Shown: positions 37,640-46,712 of the stretch, piece after piece
How positions within the stretch are numbered: the stretch's first letter is position 1
Layout: each line of letters starts with the position of its first letter
From: Sphingopyxis sp. Root154
Lineage (GTDB): Bacteria > Pseudomonadota > Alphaproteobacteria > Sphingomonadales > Sphingomonadaceae
DNA: 64,000 nucleotides
NCBI RefSeq assembly: GCF_001427105.1
Contig: NZ_LMGI01000002.1
Coordinates: 1,922,867 to 1,986,866 of the forward strand
Direction of reading: 5' to 3'
Position numbers and translations under genes: made by a program
Notes under the pieces: model-generated
Databases searched by the model: none
Told to the model about the DNA's origin: nothing
The model's input: the letters and a program-made list of their open reading frames with translations, nothing else

Positions 37640-39511
37640 ATGCAGAATAGAGAAATTTTCGATGTCATCGTCGTCGGCGGTGGCCACGCCGGAACCGAAG
37701 CCGCGGCCGCCTCGTCGCGGCTCGGCGCGCGCGTCGCGCTCGTCAGTTTCGACCCCGCGCTGATCGGGACGATGTCGTGCAATCCGGCGATCGGCGGACT
37801 CGGCAAGGGCCATTTGATGCGCGAGGTCGATGCGCTCGACGGCTGGATGGCGCGCGCCGCCGACAGCGCGGCGATCCATTATCGCATGCTCAACGCGTCG
37901 AAGGGTGCGGCGGTGCAGGGGCCACGCATCCAGGCCGATCGCAAACTCTATCGCGCGGCGATCCAGCACTTGCTCGCGGCAGAGGACGGCATCACCGTCG
38001 TGGCGGGCGAGGCGGCCGCGCTGCGGCTGTCGGAGGATGGATGCGTCGAAGGGCTCGATCTGGCCGACGGTTTGGTTCTGAGTGCGCGTGCGATCGTGCT
38101 TGCAACGGGGACATTCCTCGGCGGCCGGCTCTTCCGCGGTGAAGAGCGGATGGAGGGTGGGCGCATCGGCGAGGCTGGCGCACACCGGCTCGCCGAACAG
38201 TTACGCGCGGCCGACCTGCCGATGGCGCGGCTCAAGACAGGCACGCCGCCGCGGCTCGACGGGCGGACGATCGACTGGGCGCGGCTTGAGGAGCAGCCCT
38301 CGGACAGCGCGGAAGGCGCGCGCTGGACCTGTTCCACGTGGAACAGCGAACGGACGGTGCCGCAGATTTTTTGCGCGATCACGCGCACCAACGCCGAAAG
38401 CCACGCGATCATTGCGGCGAATCTCGATCGCTCGCCGCTGTTCACCGGCGCGATCGGCGCGGCGGGACCGCGCTATTGCCCGTCGATCGAGGACAAGATT
38501 CACCGCTTCGCCGACCGCGACGGGCATCAGGTGTTTCTCGAACCCGAGGGGCTCGATTCGTTTCTTGTTTATCCGAACGGGATTTCGACCTCGCTGCCCG
38601 CCGACGTACAGCTCGCGATGCTGCGCACGATGGAGGGACTTGAGGCCGTCGAGATGGTCGTGCCGGGCTATGCGGTCGAATATGATCATATCGATCCGCG
38701 CGCGCTCGACCGGAAATTGCAAGTGCGCGTGATGCCGGGGCTCTACTGTGCGGGGCAGATCAACGGCACGACCGGCTACGAAGAGGCAGCGGCGCAGGGG
38801 CTCGTCGCCGGCGCGAATGCCGCGCTGGCCGTGCAGGGTCGCGATCCGCTGATCCTCGATCGGTCCGAATCCTATATCGGCGTCATGGTCGACGACCTCG
38901 TGCTGCAGGGGGTGACCGAGCCCTATCGCATGCTCACCGCGCGCGCCGAATATCGGTTGCGGCTGCGCGCCGATAATGCCGCGACGCGGCTGACGCCGAA
39001 GGGAATCGCGCTGGGGTTGGTGCGGCCCGCGACCGCCGCTCTGTTCGCCGCGCGGCAGGCCGAACGCGCGCGCGCCGACGCCTTGCTCGATGCGCCGGTC
39101 GCGACCGCCGATTATGCCGCGGTCGGGCTGGCGCTTCCGGGCGACGGTATCGGGCGCAAGCGGATCGACCTCCTGCGCTATCCCGATATGAGGATGGCCC
39201 GGCTTGTCATACTCGCGCCCGAACTCGATGCGATCGATCCGACAATCCTGTCGGAGATCGCCGAGGACGCGCATTATGCGCCCTATATCGCGCGGCAGGA
39301 TGCCGAGCTGCGTTCGTTGGCAGCGAATGAGGCGATCATGCTCGACCCCGCGCTCGATTATGGCGCGATCGGCGGGCTGTCGCGCGAGATGGTCGAGCGG
39401 CTGACGAAGGCGCATCCCGAGACGCTGGGGCAGGCGGCGCGGATCGTGGGGGTGACACCCGCGGCGCTGACCGCGATCATGGTGCATAGCCGCCGGCGGC
39501 GCGCGGCATGA
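37640..39511 (+). CDS. mnmG: tRNA uridine-5-carboxymethylaminomethyl modification FAD enzyme
   Basis: A 623-residue partner of MnmE. The FAD site [18 protein letters not shown] lies near residue 14, with the conserved [13 protein letters not shown] and the Cys-containing loops, and the C-terminal helical part that binds MnmE and tRNA. ATG 37640 gives the conserved [18 protein letters not shown]; the longer frame upstream runs back over parS and mnmE. A second parS site is embedded in its coding sequence at 38330. It lies between mnmE and rsmG. Confidence 0.97.
   Translation: MQNREIFDVIVVGGGHAGTEAAAASSRLGARVALVSFDPALIGTMSCNPAIGGLGKGHLMREVDALDGWMARAADSAAIHYRMLNASKGAAVQGPRIQADRKLYRAAIQHLLAAEDGITVVAGEAAALRLSEDGCVEGLDLADGLVLSARAIVLATGTFLGGRLFRGEERMEGGRIGEAGAHRLAEQLRAADLPMARLKTGTPPRLDGRTIDWARLEEQPSDSAEGARWTCSTWNSERTVPQIFCAITRTNAESHAIIAANLDRSPLFTGAIGAAGPRYCPSIEDKIHRFADRDGHQVFLEPEGLDSFLVYPNGISTSLPADVQLAMLRTMEGLEAVEMVVPGYAVEYDHIDPRALDRKLQVRVMPGLYCAGQINGTTGYEEAAAQGLVAGANAALAVQGRDPLILDRSESYIGVMVDDLVLQGVTEPYRMLTARAEYRLRLRADNAATRLTPKGIALGLVRPATAALFAARQAERARADALLDAPVATADYAAVGLALPGDGIGRKRIDLLRYPDMRMARLVILAPELDAIDPTILSEIAEDAHYAPYIARQDAELRSLAANEAIMLDPALDYGAIGGLSREMVERLTKAHPETLGQAARIVGVTPAALTAIMVHSRRRRAA
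38330..38345. other. parS site 2, inside mnmG
   Basis: TGTTCCACGTGGAACA, a perfect palindromic ParB site, is read in mnmG as Cys-Ser-Thr-Trp-Asn. This coding region has room for the change because it lies in a less conserved loop. Confidence 0.92.
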
Positions 39512-39544
39512 GCCGATCGGTGTTTGAAAACAGAGGGCGCACAC

Positions 39545-40204
39545 ATGTCGGTTGAACTGCTTGATAGCGAAGACGCCGCACGGGCCTGGATCGGCGAGTC
39601 CTTTGCGCCGACCGCCGTGCAATGGAAACAGCTCGAGCGCTTCGCAGATCTATTGATCGCCGAAAGCACGCAGCAGAATCTGATCGCGTCATCGACGATC
39701 CCAACGATATGGGTCCGGCATATCGCAGACAGTGCGCAACTGTTGTCATTCGACACGCGCGGCGGTGACGGTCTCTGGATCGATCTTGGAAGCGGCGCGG
39801 GGTTGCCGGGGCTCATTATCGCCATATTGAGCGCGCGCCCCATCTTACTCATCGAATCGCGGAAGCGTCGCTGCGACTTCTTGCGGAACGCCGCTGCGGA
39901 GCTGGGGCTAGCAAATGTCGAGGTTGTCGAAGCGCCTTTGGAGCGGATCGAAACGCGGCCTACATCAACGATCAGCGCGCGTGCGTTTGCGCCGCTCGAC
40001 AAGCTGCTCGACTTATCCGCGCGTTTTTCCACCGAATCGACGCGCTGGCTGCTGCCAAAGGGCCGAAACGCGGTTAAGGAACTGGCTTTGCTGCCCCAGC
40101 CATGGCAGAGAATGTTCCACGTGGAACAGAGCCGTACGGACGTCGAGAGCCAGATTTTGGTTGGCTCCGGAAAAATCGCGGCAAAACAGCGAGGAAAGCG
40201 ATGA
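39545..40204 (+). CDS. rsmG: 16S rRNA (guanine527-N7)-methyltransferase
   Basis: A 219-residue SAM-dependent enzyme that methylates G527 of 16S rRNA. The SAM loop IDLGSGAGLPGLIIA and VRHIADSAQL are present, as is the LIESRKRRCDFLRNAA segment. TTG 39524 also opens the frame, but ATG 39545 fits. A parS site at 40113 encodes Met-Phe-His-Val-Glu-Gln near the C-terminus. The stop overlaps the parA start (ATGA). Confidence 0.95.
   Translation: MSVELLDSEDAARAWIGESFAPTAVQWKQLERFADLLIAESTQQNLIASSTIPTIWVRHIADSAQLLSFDTRGGDGLWIDLGSGAGLPGLIIAILSARPILLIESRKRRCDFLRNAAAELGLANVEVVEAPLERIETRPTSTISARAFAPLDKLLDLSARFSTESTRWLLPKGRNAVKELALLPQPWQRMFHVEQSRTDVESQILVGSGKIAAKQRGKR
40113..40128. other. parS site 3, inside rsmG
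   Basis: TGTTCCACGTGGAACA, identical to site 2, is read in frame within rsmG. It lies about 70 bases before parA, where bound ParB could also influence parAB expression. Confidence 0.92.
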
Positions 40205-40983
40205 TCCGCATTGCCGTGGCGAACCAGAAAGGCGGGGTCGGCAAGACGACGACGGCGATCAATCTGGCCACCGCGCTCGCGGCAACGGGCTGGCGCACGC
40301 TGATCATCGACCTTGATCCGCAGGGCAATGCGTCAACGGGCCTCGGAATCAAGCAGTCGCAACGCGAATTTTCGAGCTATGAGCTGCTGCGCGGCGACGC
40401 GACGCTCGCGGAGTGCGCGATTCCGACTGCAGTGCCACGGCTCGACATCGTCACCGCGACGGTCGACCTGTCGGGGGCCGAGATCGAGCTGATCGAATTT
40501 CAGGACCGCCTGCATCGCCTGCAACAGGCACTGTCGGGAGCCGAGGCAGGGCAATGGGATATCTGCCTGATCGACTGTCCGCCGTCGCTCGGCATGCTGA
40601 CGCTCAACGCGCTGATCGCGGCTGAATCGCTGATCGTGCCGCTGCAATGCGAATTTTTTGCGCTCGAGGGGCTGAGCCAGCTGCTCACTACGGTCGAGCG
40701 CGTGCGCGAGCGCTTCAACCAGAAATTGTCGATCCTGGGGGTCGCGCTGACGATGTTCGACCGCCGCAACCGGCTGACCGATCAGGTGTCAGACGATGTG
40801 CGCGAGGTGCTCGGCCCGGTCGTGTTCGAAACGGTGATTCCGCGCAACGTTCGCTTGTCCGAAGCGCCGAGCCATGGGCTGCCCGCGCTGATCTACGATC
40901 ATCGCTGCGCCGGATCGGCGGCCTATATCGCGCTCGCGCGCGAATTGATCGACCGGCTTCCCAACGTCCGCAAGGCTGCATAA
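40201..40983 (+). CDS. parA: Chromosome-partitioning ATPase
   Basis: A 260-residue Walker ATPase of the ParA/Soj type. The deviant Walker A motif KGGVGKTTTAINLA lies near residue 10, followed by LIIDLDPQGNASTG and the Walker B region ICLIDCPPSLGML. It makes an ATP-dependent pattern on nucleoid DNA that moves the ParB-parS complex. ATG 40201 overlaps rsmG by four bases, and parB starts directly after its stop. Confidence 0.97.
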   Translation: MIRIAVANQKGGVGKTTTAINLATALAATGWRTLIIDLDPQGNASTGLGIKQSQREFSSYELLRGDATLAECAIPTAVPRLDIVTATVDLSGAEIELIEFQDRLHRLQQALSGAEAGQWDICLIDCPPSLGMLTLNALIAAESLIVPLQCEFFALEGLSQLLTTVERVRERFNQKLSILGVALTMFDRRNRLTDQVSDDVREVLGPVVFETVIPRNVRLSEAPSHGLPALIYDHRCAGSAAYIALARELIDRLPNVRKAA

Positions 40984-41949
40984 ATGTCTGATAACAAAGA
41001 CGAAACTGGATCGGAATCAACGCCAGCGCGCAAGCGCCCATCGGGCTTGGGCCGCGGGCTCAATGCCCTGTTCGGCGATGTCGCGGTCGAGGCACCGGTA
41101 CTCGCGACCCCGGGCAGCGCCGCGAAGACCACGCCGGTAACGGGCGATGCGGTGCAGCATGTCCCCGTCGGGGCGATTCGCCCGCTGCCGGGGCAGCCGC
41201 GTCGCCATTTCGACGAAAATGCGATTGCCGAGCTTGCCGATTCGATCGGGCTGCGCGGATTGCTGCAGCCGATCATCGTCCGCCGCGCGCCCGATGGCGA
41301 GGGGTTTCAGCTCGTTGCGGGCGAACGGCGATGGCGCGCGGCGCAGCGTGCGGGGCTGCACCAGATTCCCGCACTCGTGCGCGAGCTCGACGATGCCGCG
41401 ACCTATGAGATTGCGCTGGTCGAGAATATCCAACGCCAGGACCTCAATGCGATCGAAGAGGCGAGCGCCTATCGCCGCCTGATCGAGGATTTCGGGCATA
41501 ATCAGGAAGCGCTGGCGAAGCTGGTCGGCAAGTCGCGCAGCCACGTCGCGAATCTGATGCGCCTGCTCGACCTGCCCGCGAGCGTGCAAACGCTGGTCGG
41601 CGACGGGTCGCTCGCGATGGGCCATGCGCGCGCGCTGATCGGCGCCGCCGACGCCGAGGCGATCGCGCGCCGCGTCGCAAAGGAAGGGCTGTCGGTCCGC
41701 ACCGTGGAGGCGCTGGTGCGCGCGGGCAAGGGCGGCGATGCGCCGCGCAAGGCGACGCTCGAATATAAGAGCGCCGACGGCGGGCGCGATCCCGATATCG
41801 TTGCGGTTGAGCGGCACCTGTCCGAACTGCTCGGAATCGGTGTCGCGATACAATATGCCGGCGAGGGCAAGGGCGCGTTGACGCTGAAATTCGCATCGCT
41901 CGACCAGCTCGATATGATCTGCCAACGGTTGTCGGGCGAATCGATCTGA
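40984..41949 (+). CDS. parB: Chromosome-partitioning protein, parS-binding CTPase
   Basis: A 321-residue ParB/Spo0J protein. The N-terminal CTP-binding domain shows LRGLLQPIIVRRAP and the LVAGERRWRAAQRAG motif. The central helix-turn-helix includes HNQEALAKLVGKSRSHVANL, followed by the C-terminal dimerisation part. It spreads from the three parS sites nearby. It starts one base after the parA stop codon. Confidence 0.97.
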   Translation: MSDNKDETGSESTPARKRPSGLGRGLNALFGDVAVEAPVLATPGSAAKTTPVTGDAVQHVPVGAIRPLPGQPRRHFDENAIAELADSIGLRGLLQPIIVRRAPDGEGFQLVAGERRWRAAQRAGLHQIPALVRELDDAATYEIALVENIQRQDLNAIEEASAYRRLIEDFGHNQEALAKLVGKSRSHVANLMRLLDLPASVQTLVGDGSLAMGHARALIGAADAEAIARRVAKEGLSVRTVEALVRAGKGGDAPRKATLEYKSADGGRDPDIVAVERHLSELLGIGVAIQYAGEGKGALTLKFASLDQLDMICQRLSGESI

Positions 41950-42233
41950 TTTGCGCCGTTTCGGGGCGCGCGCGATTCCTGCCCGGTGCCGCCTGATTTG
42001 TGCCAGTCCGGGCCGTTACGAAGGAAGCGCGGTCCCCGCGACCCGATTTTTAAGGCGCTAAAGCCCTGATTTAGCTCGGTTATGTTGCGTAACGCGGGTC
42101 AATCCTTGTTGCGCTGTTAACCAAGCTTGCTGGGAAAGCCTGAACAGGTCGCCTCGTAAAGAGGTCGGCGAATGGGGTGGGATATCCATTCGAATTTCGA
42201 CTTCCAATTTCGAGAATCAAGGGACCAAATCAT
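41950..42233 (+). promoter_or_regulatory. Gene-free leader between parB and the fimbrial locus
   Basis: 284 bases without a gene. No promoter fits the pattern seen elsewhere in the window. Near the end a stem CGCCTCGTAAAGAGGTCGGCG-like region (around 42151-42172) and AAGGGA before ATG 42234 are visible. A long leader could carry control of the surface-fibre operon; no known riboswitch class was recognised. Confidence 0.4.
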
Positions 42234-42731
42234 ATGCGCTACTTTGGAATGAAGCGCGCCCTCGCGGGCGCCGCGATTGCTGCCCTCGCCATGAACGCCT
42301 CGGCGGCGCATGCAGCGTCGGCCACGGGTACGGCGACGGCCAAGATCTTGCGCCAGATCACGCTCACCAAGACCAGCGACCTGCAATATGCGACGATCAT
42401 CAGCGGCGCGACCGCCTCGACCGTCGCGGTGTCGACCGCTGGTGCTGCGACCTGCGGCGCGGGTCTGACCTGCACGGGAACGACAACCGCTGGCAGCTAT
42501 AACGTCCAGGGCACCAACGGCGCCGTGGTGCTGGTCGGCGGCGATTCGAGCGTCACTCTCAACGGTTCGCTTGGCGGCACGATGTCGTCGACGCTGACCT
42601 ATTCGTCGCCGAACATCACGCTGGGCACCACCGGCGGCAGCTTCCAAGTTGGCGGCACGCTGAGTGTCGGGGCTAATCAGGCTTCGGGCGACTATTCGGG
42701 TACGTTCAATGTGACCGCAAACTACCAATAA
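42234..42731 (+). CDS. DUF4402-domain fimbrial subunit-like protein
   Basis: A 165-residue secreted protein with a Sec signal peptide (MRYFGMKRALAGAAIAALAM, cleavage likely after AAHA). The mature part is rich in Gly, Ser, Thr and Val in alternating strands, and ends YSGTFNVTANYQ, the usual DUF4402 final strand. Two Cys residues (CGAGLTC) probably form a disulfide. It is the only subunit gene beside a chaperone and an usher-like gene, so it probably builds the surface fibre itself. A strong terminator separates it from the other two. Confidence 0.85.
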   Translation: MRYFGMKRALAGAAIAALAMNASAAHAASATGTATAKILRQITLTKTSDLQYATIISGATASTVAVSTAGAATCGAGLTCTGTTTAGSYNVQGTNGAVVLVGGDSSVTLNGSLGGTMSSTLTYSSPNITLGTTGGSFQVGGTLSVGANQASGDYSGTFNVTANYQ

Positions 42732-42775
42732 GGTTTGGGGGGCCTGGCGGGCCGAGATCCGCCAGCGGTTAAAAT

Positions 42776-42811
42776 GGGGTCGCCGGGCATGGATCTGGCG
42801 ACCCCTTTTTT
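42776..42811 (+). terminator. Intrinsic terminator after the subunit gene
   Basis: GGGGTCGCC and GGCGACCCC (42776-42784 and 42797-42805) pair over nine positions, followed by six Ts. A weaker hairpin (42744-42750 with 42759-42765) precedes it. Partial read-through here would give much more subunit than chaperone and usher mRNA. Confidence 0.9.
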
Positions 42812-42922
42812 GTGCAGGGCGCTACGGTGGTTAGCAAAATATCAACCATGTAGGCGCAGGCAGGACGCGACCATCGGGACGGTGTGGGGCCGACTCCCGG
42901 ACGATTGTGGGGATCGTATCCA

Positions 42923-43747
42923 ATGCTTCGCTTTTTGAAGGCCTTTGGCCTGTTCACCGCGGCTGCGCTTGGCACCGCGGCATTGCCCGCGCTGGCGGCG
43001 GGCGACCTGCTCGTCGCGCCGACGCGCGTGATCCTCGACGGATCGCGCGGGACCGAAGTGGTACTAAACAACATCGGCAGCGAACCCGCGACCTATCGCA
43101 TCAGCCTCGAGATCAAACGGATGACCGCCGAGGGCGGGCTCGACGAGATCGCCGAAGAGGATGTGACGGCCGCCGAGCGCGCCGCGCTCGACATGATCGC
43201 TTTCAGCCCGCGCCGCGTCACCTTGCCGCCGAACCAGCCGCAGGTTGTGCGCGTCGGGGTGCGTTTGCCCGAAGGCACGCCGCCGGGCGAATATCGCGCG
43301 CACATGCTGTTTCGCGCGGTTCCCGACGCGGCGCCGGCGACCGCTGAGCTCAAGCCCGCGAGCGAGGGCGTGTCGATTGCGCTCACGCCGATTTACGGGA
43401 TCACGATCCCGGTGATTGTGCGCGTCGGCGAGCTCGGCGCCGAAGCGTCAATCGGCGACGCGTGGGTGAGCGAGACGCGCGATGGCCCCGCATTCAATTT
43501 CGACCTCGCGCGCATAGGAAACCGCTCGGTCTATGGCGATATCGAGGTCTCGCGGCCCGGCGTCGCCGAGCCTCTGCTCGTCGCGCGCGGCATCGCGGTC
43601 TATCCCGAGGTCGGCGCGCGCAGGGTGTCGCTGCGCGTTCCGGGCGAGCTGGCGGCGAAGCTGAAGGGCCCGGTGCGCATTCGCTATAGCGAAGACCGTG
43701 AAATCGGCGGCGGTACGATCGACGAGGCCGAGCGGGTGGTGAAATGA
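42923..43747 (+). CDS. Periplasmic PapD-like fimbrial chaperone
   Basis: A 274-residue exported protein with a signal peptide (ending PALAAG, near residue 26). The N-terminal immunoglobulin-like domain has GDLLVAPTRVILDGSRGTEV, FSPRRVTLPPNQPQVVRVGV and GEYRAHMLFR, the pattern of alternative chaperones that cap fibre subunits. A second domain follows. It lies between the DUF4402 subunit and the usher-like gene, so it probably delivers the subunit to that pore. Confidence 0.88.
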   Translation: MLRFLKAFGLFTAAALGTAALPALAAGDLLVAPTRVILDGSRGTEVVLNNIGSEPATYRISLEIKRMTAEGGLDEIAEEDVTAAERAALDMIAFSPRRVTLPPNQPQVVRVGVRLPEGTPPGEYRAHMLFRAVPDAAPATAELKPASEGVSIALTPIYGITIPVIVRVGELGAEASIGDAWVSETRDGPAFNFDLARIGNRSVYGDIEVSRPGVAEPLLVARGIAVYPEVGARRVSLRVPGELAAKLKGPVRIRYSEDREIGGGTIDEAERVVK

Positions 43748-43780
43748 CGACGTAGGCGCGCCGGCGAAGCGGGCGGGACG

Positions 43781-46552
43781 ATGATCCGCGCGGCGCTCTC
43801 GCGATGGAAGCCGGCGATACTGGCCGGGCTGGCGCTGGTGGTGCTTGCTCCCGCCGGCGCCGATGCCGCTGAGAAAAAGCCTGTTTCCGTGGCGAGCGAT
43901 AGCTGGGCGCCGAACGAGGACGACAGCTGGCTGTTCGATGTGCGCTCGGGGCAATACCGGCTTGGCAACGGGGTGCGCGGTTATCAGACGCCGCAGGGAA
44001 TTTGCGTCGACCTGGGCGATGTTGTGCTCGCGCTCGACCTCGCGGTGCGCGTCGACAAGAAGTTGCGCCGCGCAACCGGCTGGGTGTTCGACGAGCGGCG
44101 GGGCCTGACGATCGACCGCGACGCGGGCGAAGCGCGCGCGGGGAGCCAGAGCTTTCGCCTGACCGCGACGACGATTCGCGACACGCCCGCGGGCTGGTGC
44201 GTCGACCTCGATAGCCTGAACAACTGGCTCGGCGTGCCGCTTGCCGCCGATCTGTCGAACGCGGTGCTGCGGATCGATTCGAAGGACAAACTGCCATTCC
44301 AGCTTGCCGCCGAACGCCGCGCGCGCGCGGCTTCGATCCGCCCGCAGGCGCAATTCGATCTCGCGACCCTGCCGCTGGCGGCGCGGCCGTATCAGGCGTG
44401 GGCGACGCCCTCGGTCGATGTCGTCGCCTCGGCGGGCGTCGTATCGGACAAGCGCGGCGGTTCCTATGTGCAGGGCCGTTATGAGATATTCGCGGCGGGC
44501 GAGGTGGTCGGCCAAAGTTTCGACGCGCGACTGTCGTCGGATAATGAGGGGGTGCCAGACAGCCTGCGGATGCGGCTCTATCGCACCGATCCGCAGGGGC
44601 AGCTGCTGGGGCCGCTGAAGGCGACACATTATGGGCTGGGCGATGTGAGCCTGCTGTCGACGGGGATCGTCGCGGCGTCGGCCCCGGGACGCGGCGCGGT
44701 GCTCACCAATCGGCCGATCGAGCGGCCCGACGCCTTCGACAAGACGACCTTTCGCGGCGATCTGCCCGCGGGCTGGGATGCCGAGCTGTATCGCAACGGG
44801 CAATTGCTCGCCTTCACGAGCCCGAACGGTGACGGGCGATACGAGTTTATCGACGTGCCGCTGCAATATGGCGCGAACCGCTTCGAGATCGTGCTCTATG
44901 GACCGCAGGGACAGGTCCGGCGCGAAATCCGGCAGGTTCAGGTGGGGATGGATTCGATCCCGCCGCAGCAGACCTGGTATTGGGCGGGCTTCGCGCAGGA
45001 AAATGCCGACCTGATCGAGTTCGGCGGCCGGCGGCGCGGGGCGTTCCGGCGCGGCTGGCGCGGGACGATGGGGATCGAGCGCGGACTCGACACGCGGACG
45101 TCGGCCGCGGCCTATGTCCACAGCCTGCTGATCGAAAATGCCCGTTACAATTATGGCGAGGTCGCGTTGCGTCGCTCGATCGGGCCGACCTTGCTCGAGG
45201 TTGGCGGATCATATGCTGATAATGGCGGTGTCGCGGCGCGTGCGAGCTGGCTGGCGGCGTTCGGCGAAACCTATGTGCGCGCCGATGCGATGCGCGGGTG
45301 GGGCGGATTCGTCTCGGACCGTTTGATCAATAATATCAATGGTATCACCTCGGTATCGGTCGACCAGTCGGTCCAGCTGGGGCGCACGGTGCTACCGCTG
45401 CATTTCGACGTTCGGCAGGTCGAACGATGGTCGGGGGTCGACAGTCTGGAAGCAAGCGCGCGCGCGTCGGCGAGCTTTCGCGCGCTGACCTTCACTGGCC
45501 AGCTCGACTGGAGCCGGACGAAGGTGCCGGTCGGCCCCGATCCGCCGGATAATCTCACCGCCAGCCTGCTCGCCAACGCCCGGATCGGCCGGGTTCGCGT
45601 CCGCGGTGAGGCGCGTTTTGCGCTCTCGGGCACCAATGCCGATTCGCGCCTGACCCTGATCGGCGAATGGGCCGGGAAGGGCGCCGCCGAATGGCGCACT
45701 GAGCTCGGATATGACCGCGGGCTCAATCGCGTGCGGGCGGGAATAGGATATACGCGCCGTTTCAATAAGCTGCAGCTGACGGGATTCGGCGAGATCGCGA
45801 GCGACGGCTCGGTCGCGGCGTCGCTGGCGCTTGCTTTCAGCTTTGGGCCCAGGTCGGCGGGCGGCTGGCGCGTGTCGAGCGAGAAGCTCGCAAGCCGCGG
45901 CCAGGTGGTCGCCGAAGTGTGGATGGACGAGAATGGCGACGGCATCCGCCAGCCGGGCGAAGCCGCGCTGCCCGATGTGCCGCTGACCGCGGGCAACGCC
46001 TTTGTCGATGTCGCGACCGACGAGACGGGGCGCGGTGCGATCGACGGGCTCGAACCCTTCCGCCCGGTGATGATCGGCATCGATGCGGGCAGTCTGCCCG
46101 ATCCCTATGTCCAGCCCGCGCTGCCGGGGGTCGTGGCGACGCCGCGGCCCGGCGTCGCGACGCGCGTGCTGCTGCCGATGGCGGCGGCGGGCGAGATCGA
46201 GGGCAGCTTTCGGCGCGACGGCGGCAACCCGATCGAGGGGTTGGGGGTCGAACTCGTCGACGCCGAAGGGCACGTGCGCGCGACGACGATCACCGAATTC
46301 GACGGTTATTTCCTGTTCGAGAGTGTGGCTTATGGGCGCTATACGGTCCGGCTGGGCAAGGCGTCGGCAGCCATATTGCGGCTCGATGGAGCGTTTGCGA
46401 TCGGCGCGGCGCCGGGGAAGGCGACGCCGCGCGTGCGGTTGGGCACGCTAGCGTTGAAGCCGCCGATGCGCGACGTTGCGATACGGGGCGAAGCACTGAC
46501 CGGCGGCAACAACGCTCGCGGGCCGCCGGGCGAGGGGGATAGTGAATTGTAA
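43781..46552 (+). CDS. Outer membrane usher-like protein with C-terminal carboxypeptidase-regulatory-like domain
   Basis: A 923-residue exported barrel-like protein with a signal peptide ending APAGADA (near residue 29). The N-terminal part (about 30-190, with LGNGVRGYQTPQGICVDLGD and ATGWVFDERRGLTID) is specific to this group rather than the FimD usher N-domain. The middle consists of many amphipathic strands, with the usher-like segment DLPAGWDAELYRNGQLLAF. Near the C-terminus are two SdrD/CarboxypepD-reg-like beta domains (VWMDENGDGIRQPGEAALPD and GEIEGSFRRDGGNPIEGLGV). Being next to the chaperone, it probably exports the subunit, but it diverges from classical ushers. Confidence 0.78.
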   Translation: MIRAALSRWKPAILAGLALVVLAPAGADAAEKKPVSVASDSWAPNEDDSWLFDVRSGQYRLGNGVRGYQTPQGICVDLGDVVLALDLAVRVDKKLRRATGWVFDERRGLTIDRDAGEARAGSQSFRLTATTIRDTPAGWCVDLDSLNNWLGVPLAADLSNAVLRIDSKDKLPFQLAAERRARAASIRPQAQFDLATLPLAARPYQAWATPSVDVVASAGVVSDKRGGSYVQGRYEIFAAGEVVGQSFDARLSSDNEGVPDSLRMRLYRTDPQGQLLGPLKATHYGLGDVSLLSTGIVAASAPGRGAVLTNRPIERPDAFDKTTFRGDLPAGWDAELYRNGQLLAFTSPNGDGRYEFIDVPLQYGANRFEIVLYGPQGQVRREIRQVQVGMDSIPPQQTWYWAGFAQENADLIEFGGRRRGAFRRGWRGTMGIERGLDTRTSAAAYVHSLLIENARYNYGEVALRRSIGPTLLEVGGSYADNGGVAARASWLAAFGETYVRADAMRGWGGFVSDRLINNINGITSVSVDQSVQLGRTVLPLHFDVRQVERWSGVDSLEASARASASFRALTFTGQLDWSRTKVPVGPDPPDNLTASLLANARIGRVRVRGEARFALSGTNADSRLTLIGEWAGKGAAEWRTELGYDRGLNRVRAGIGYTRRFNKLQLTGFGEIASDGSVAASLALAFSFGPRSAGGWRVSSEKLASRGQVVAEVWMDENGDGIRQPGEAALPDVPLTAGNAFVDVATDETGRGAIDGLEPFRPVMIGIDAGSLPDPYVQPALPGVVATPRPGVATRVLLPMAAAGEIEGSFRRDGGNPIEGLGVELVDAEGHVRATTITEFDGYFLFESVAYGRYTVRLGKASAAILRLDGAFAIGAAPGKATPRVRLGTLALKPPMRDVAIRGEALTGGNNARGPPGEGDSEL

Positions 46553-46590
46553 TCGCCAGGCGACTTTGGGGTGAGCGGGCGTTATGCACC

Positions 46591-46665
46591 CATCGCCATC
46601 CCGGACCTGATCCGGAATCCACCGCAGCGCCGAAGTCATGGAACCCAATCAAGCCCGGGGTGACG
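46591..46665. repeat. Degenerate copy of the sphingomonad intergenic repeat
   Basis: CATCCCGGACCTGATCCGG (46597 onward) and AATCAAGCCCGGGGTGACG (to 46665) form the two arms of the element also seen at 23794, with several mismatches. It lies between the convergent usher-like and patatin genes. Confidence 0.6.
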
Positions 46666-46712
46666 AGGAGAGATAGGACGGTTTTCGGTCGAACGCGGAC
46701 GTTCGACCGCTC

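Noticed and set aside
41950..42233. A c-di-GMP riboswitch before the fimbrial subunit gene
   Set aside because: The conserved GEMM core and tetraloop-receptor sequences could not be found in the 284-base leader.
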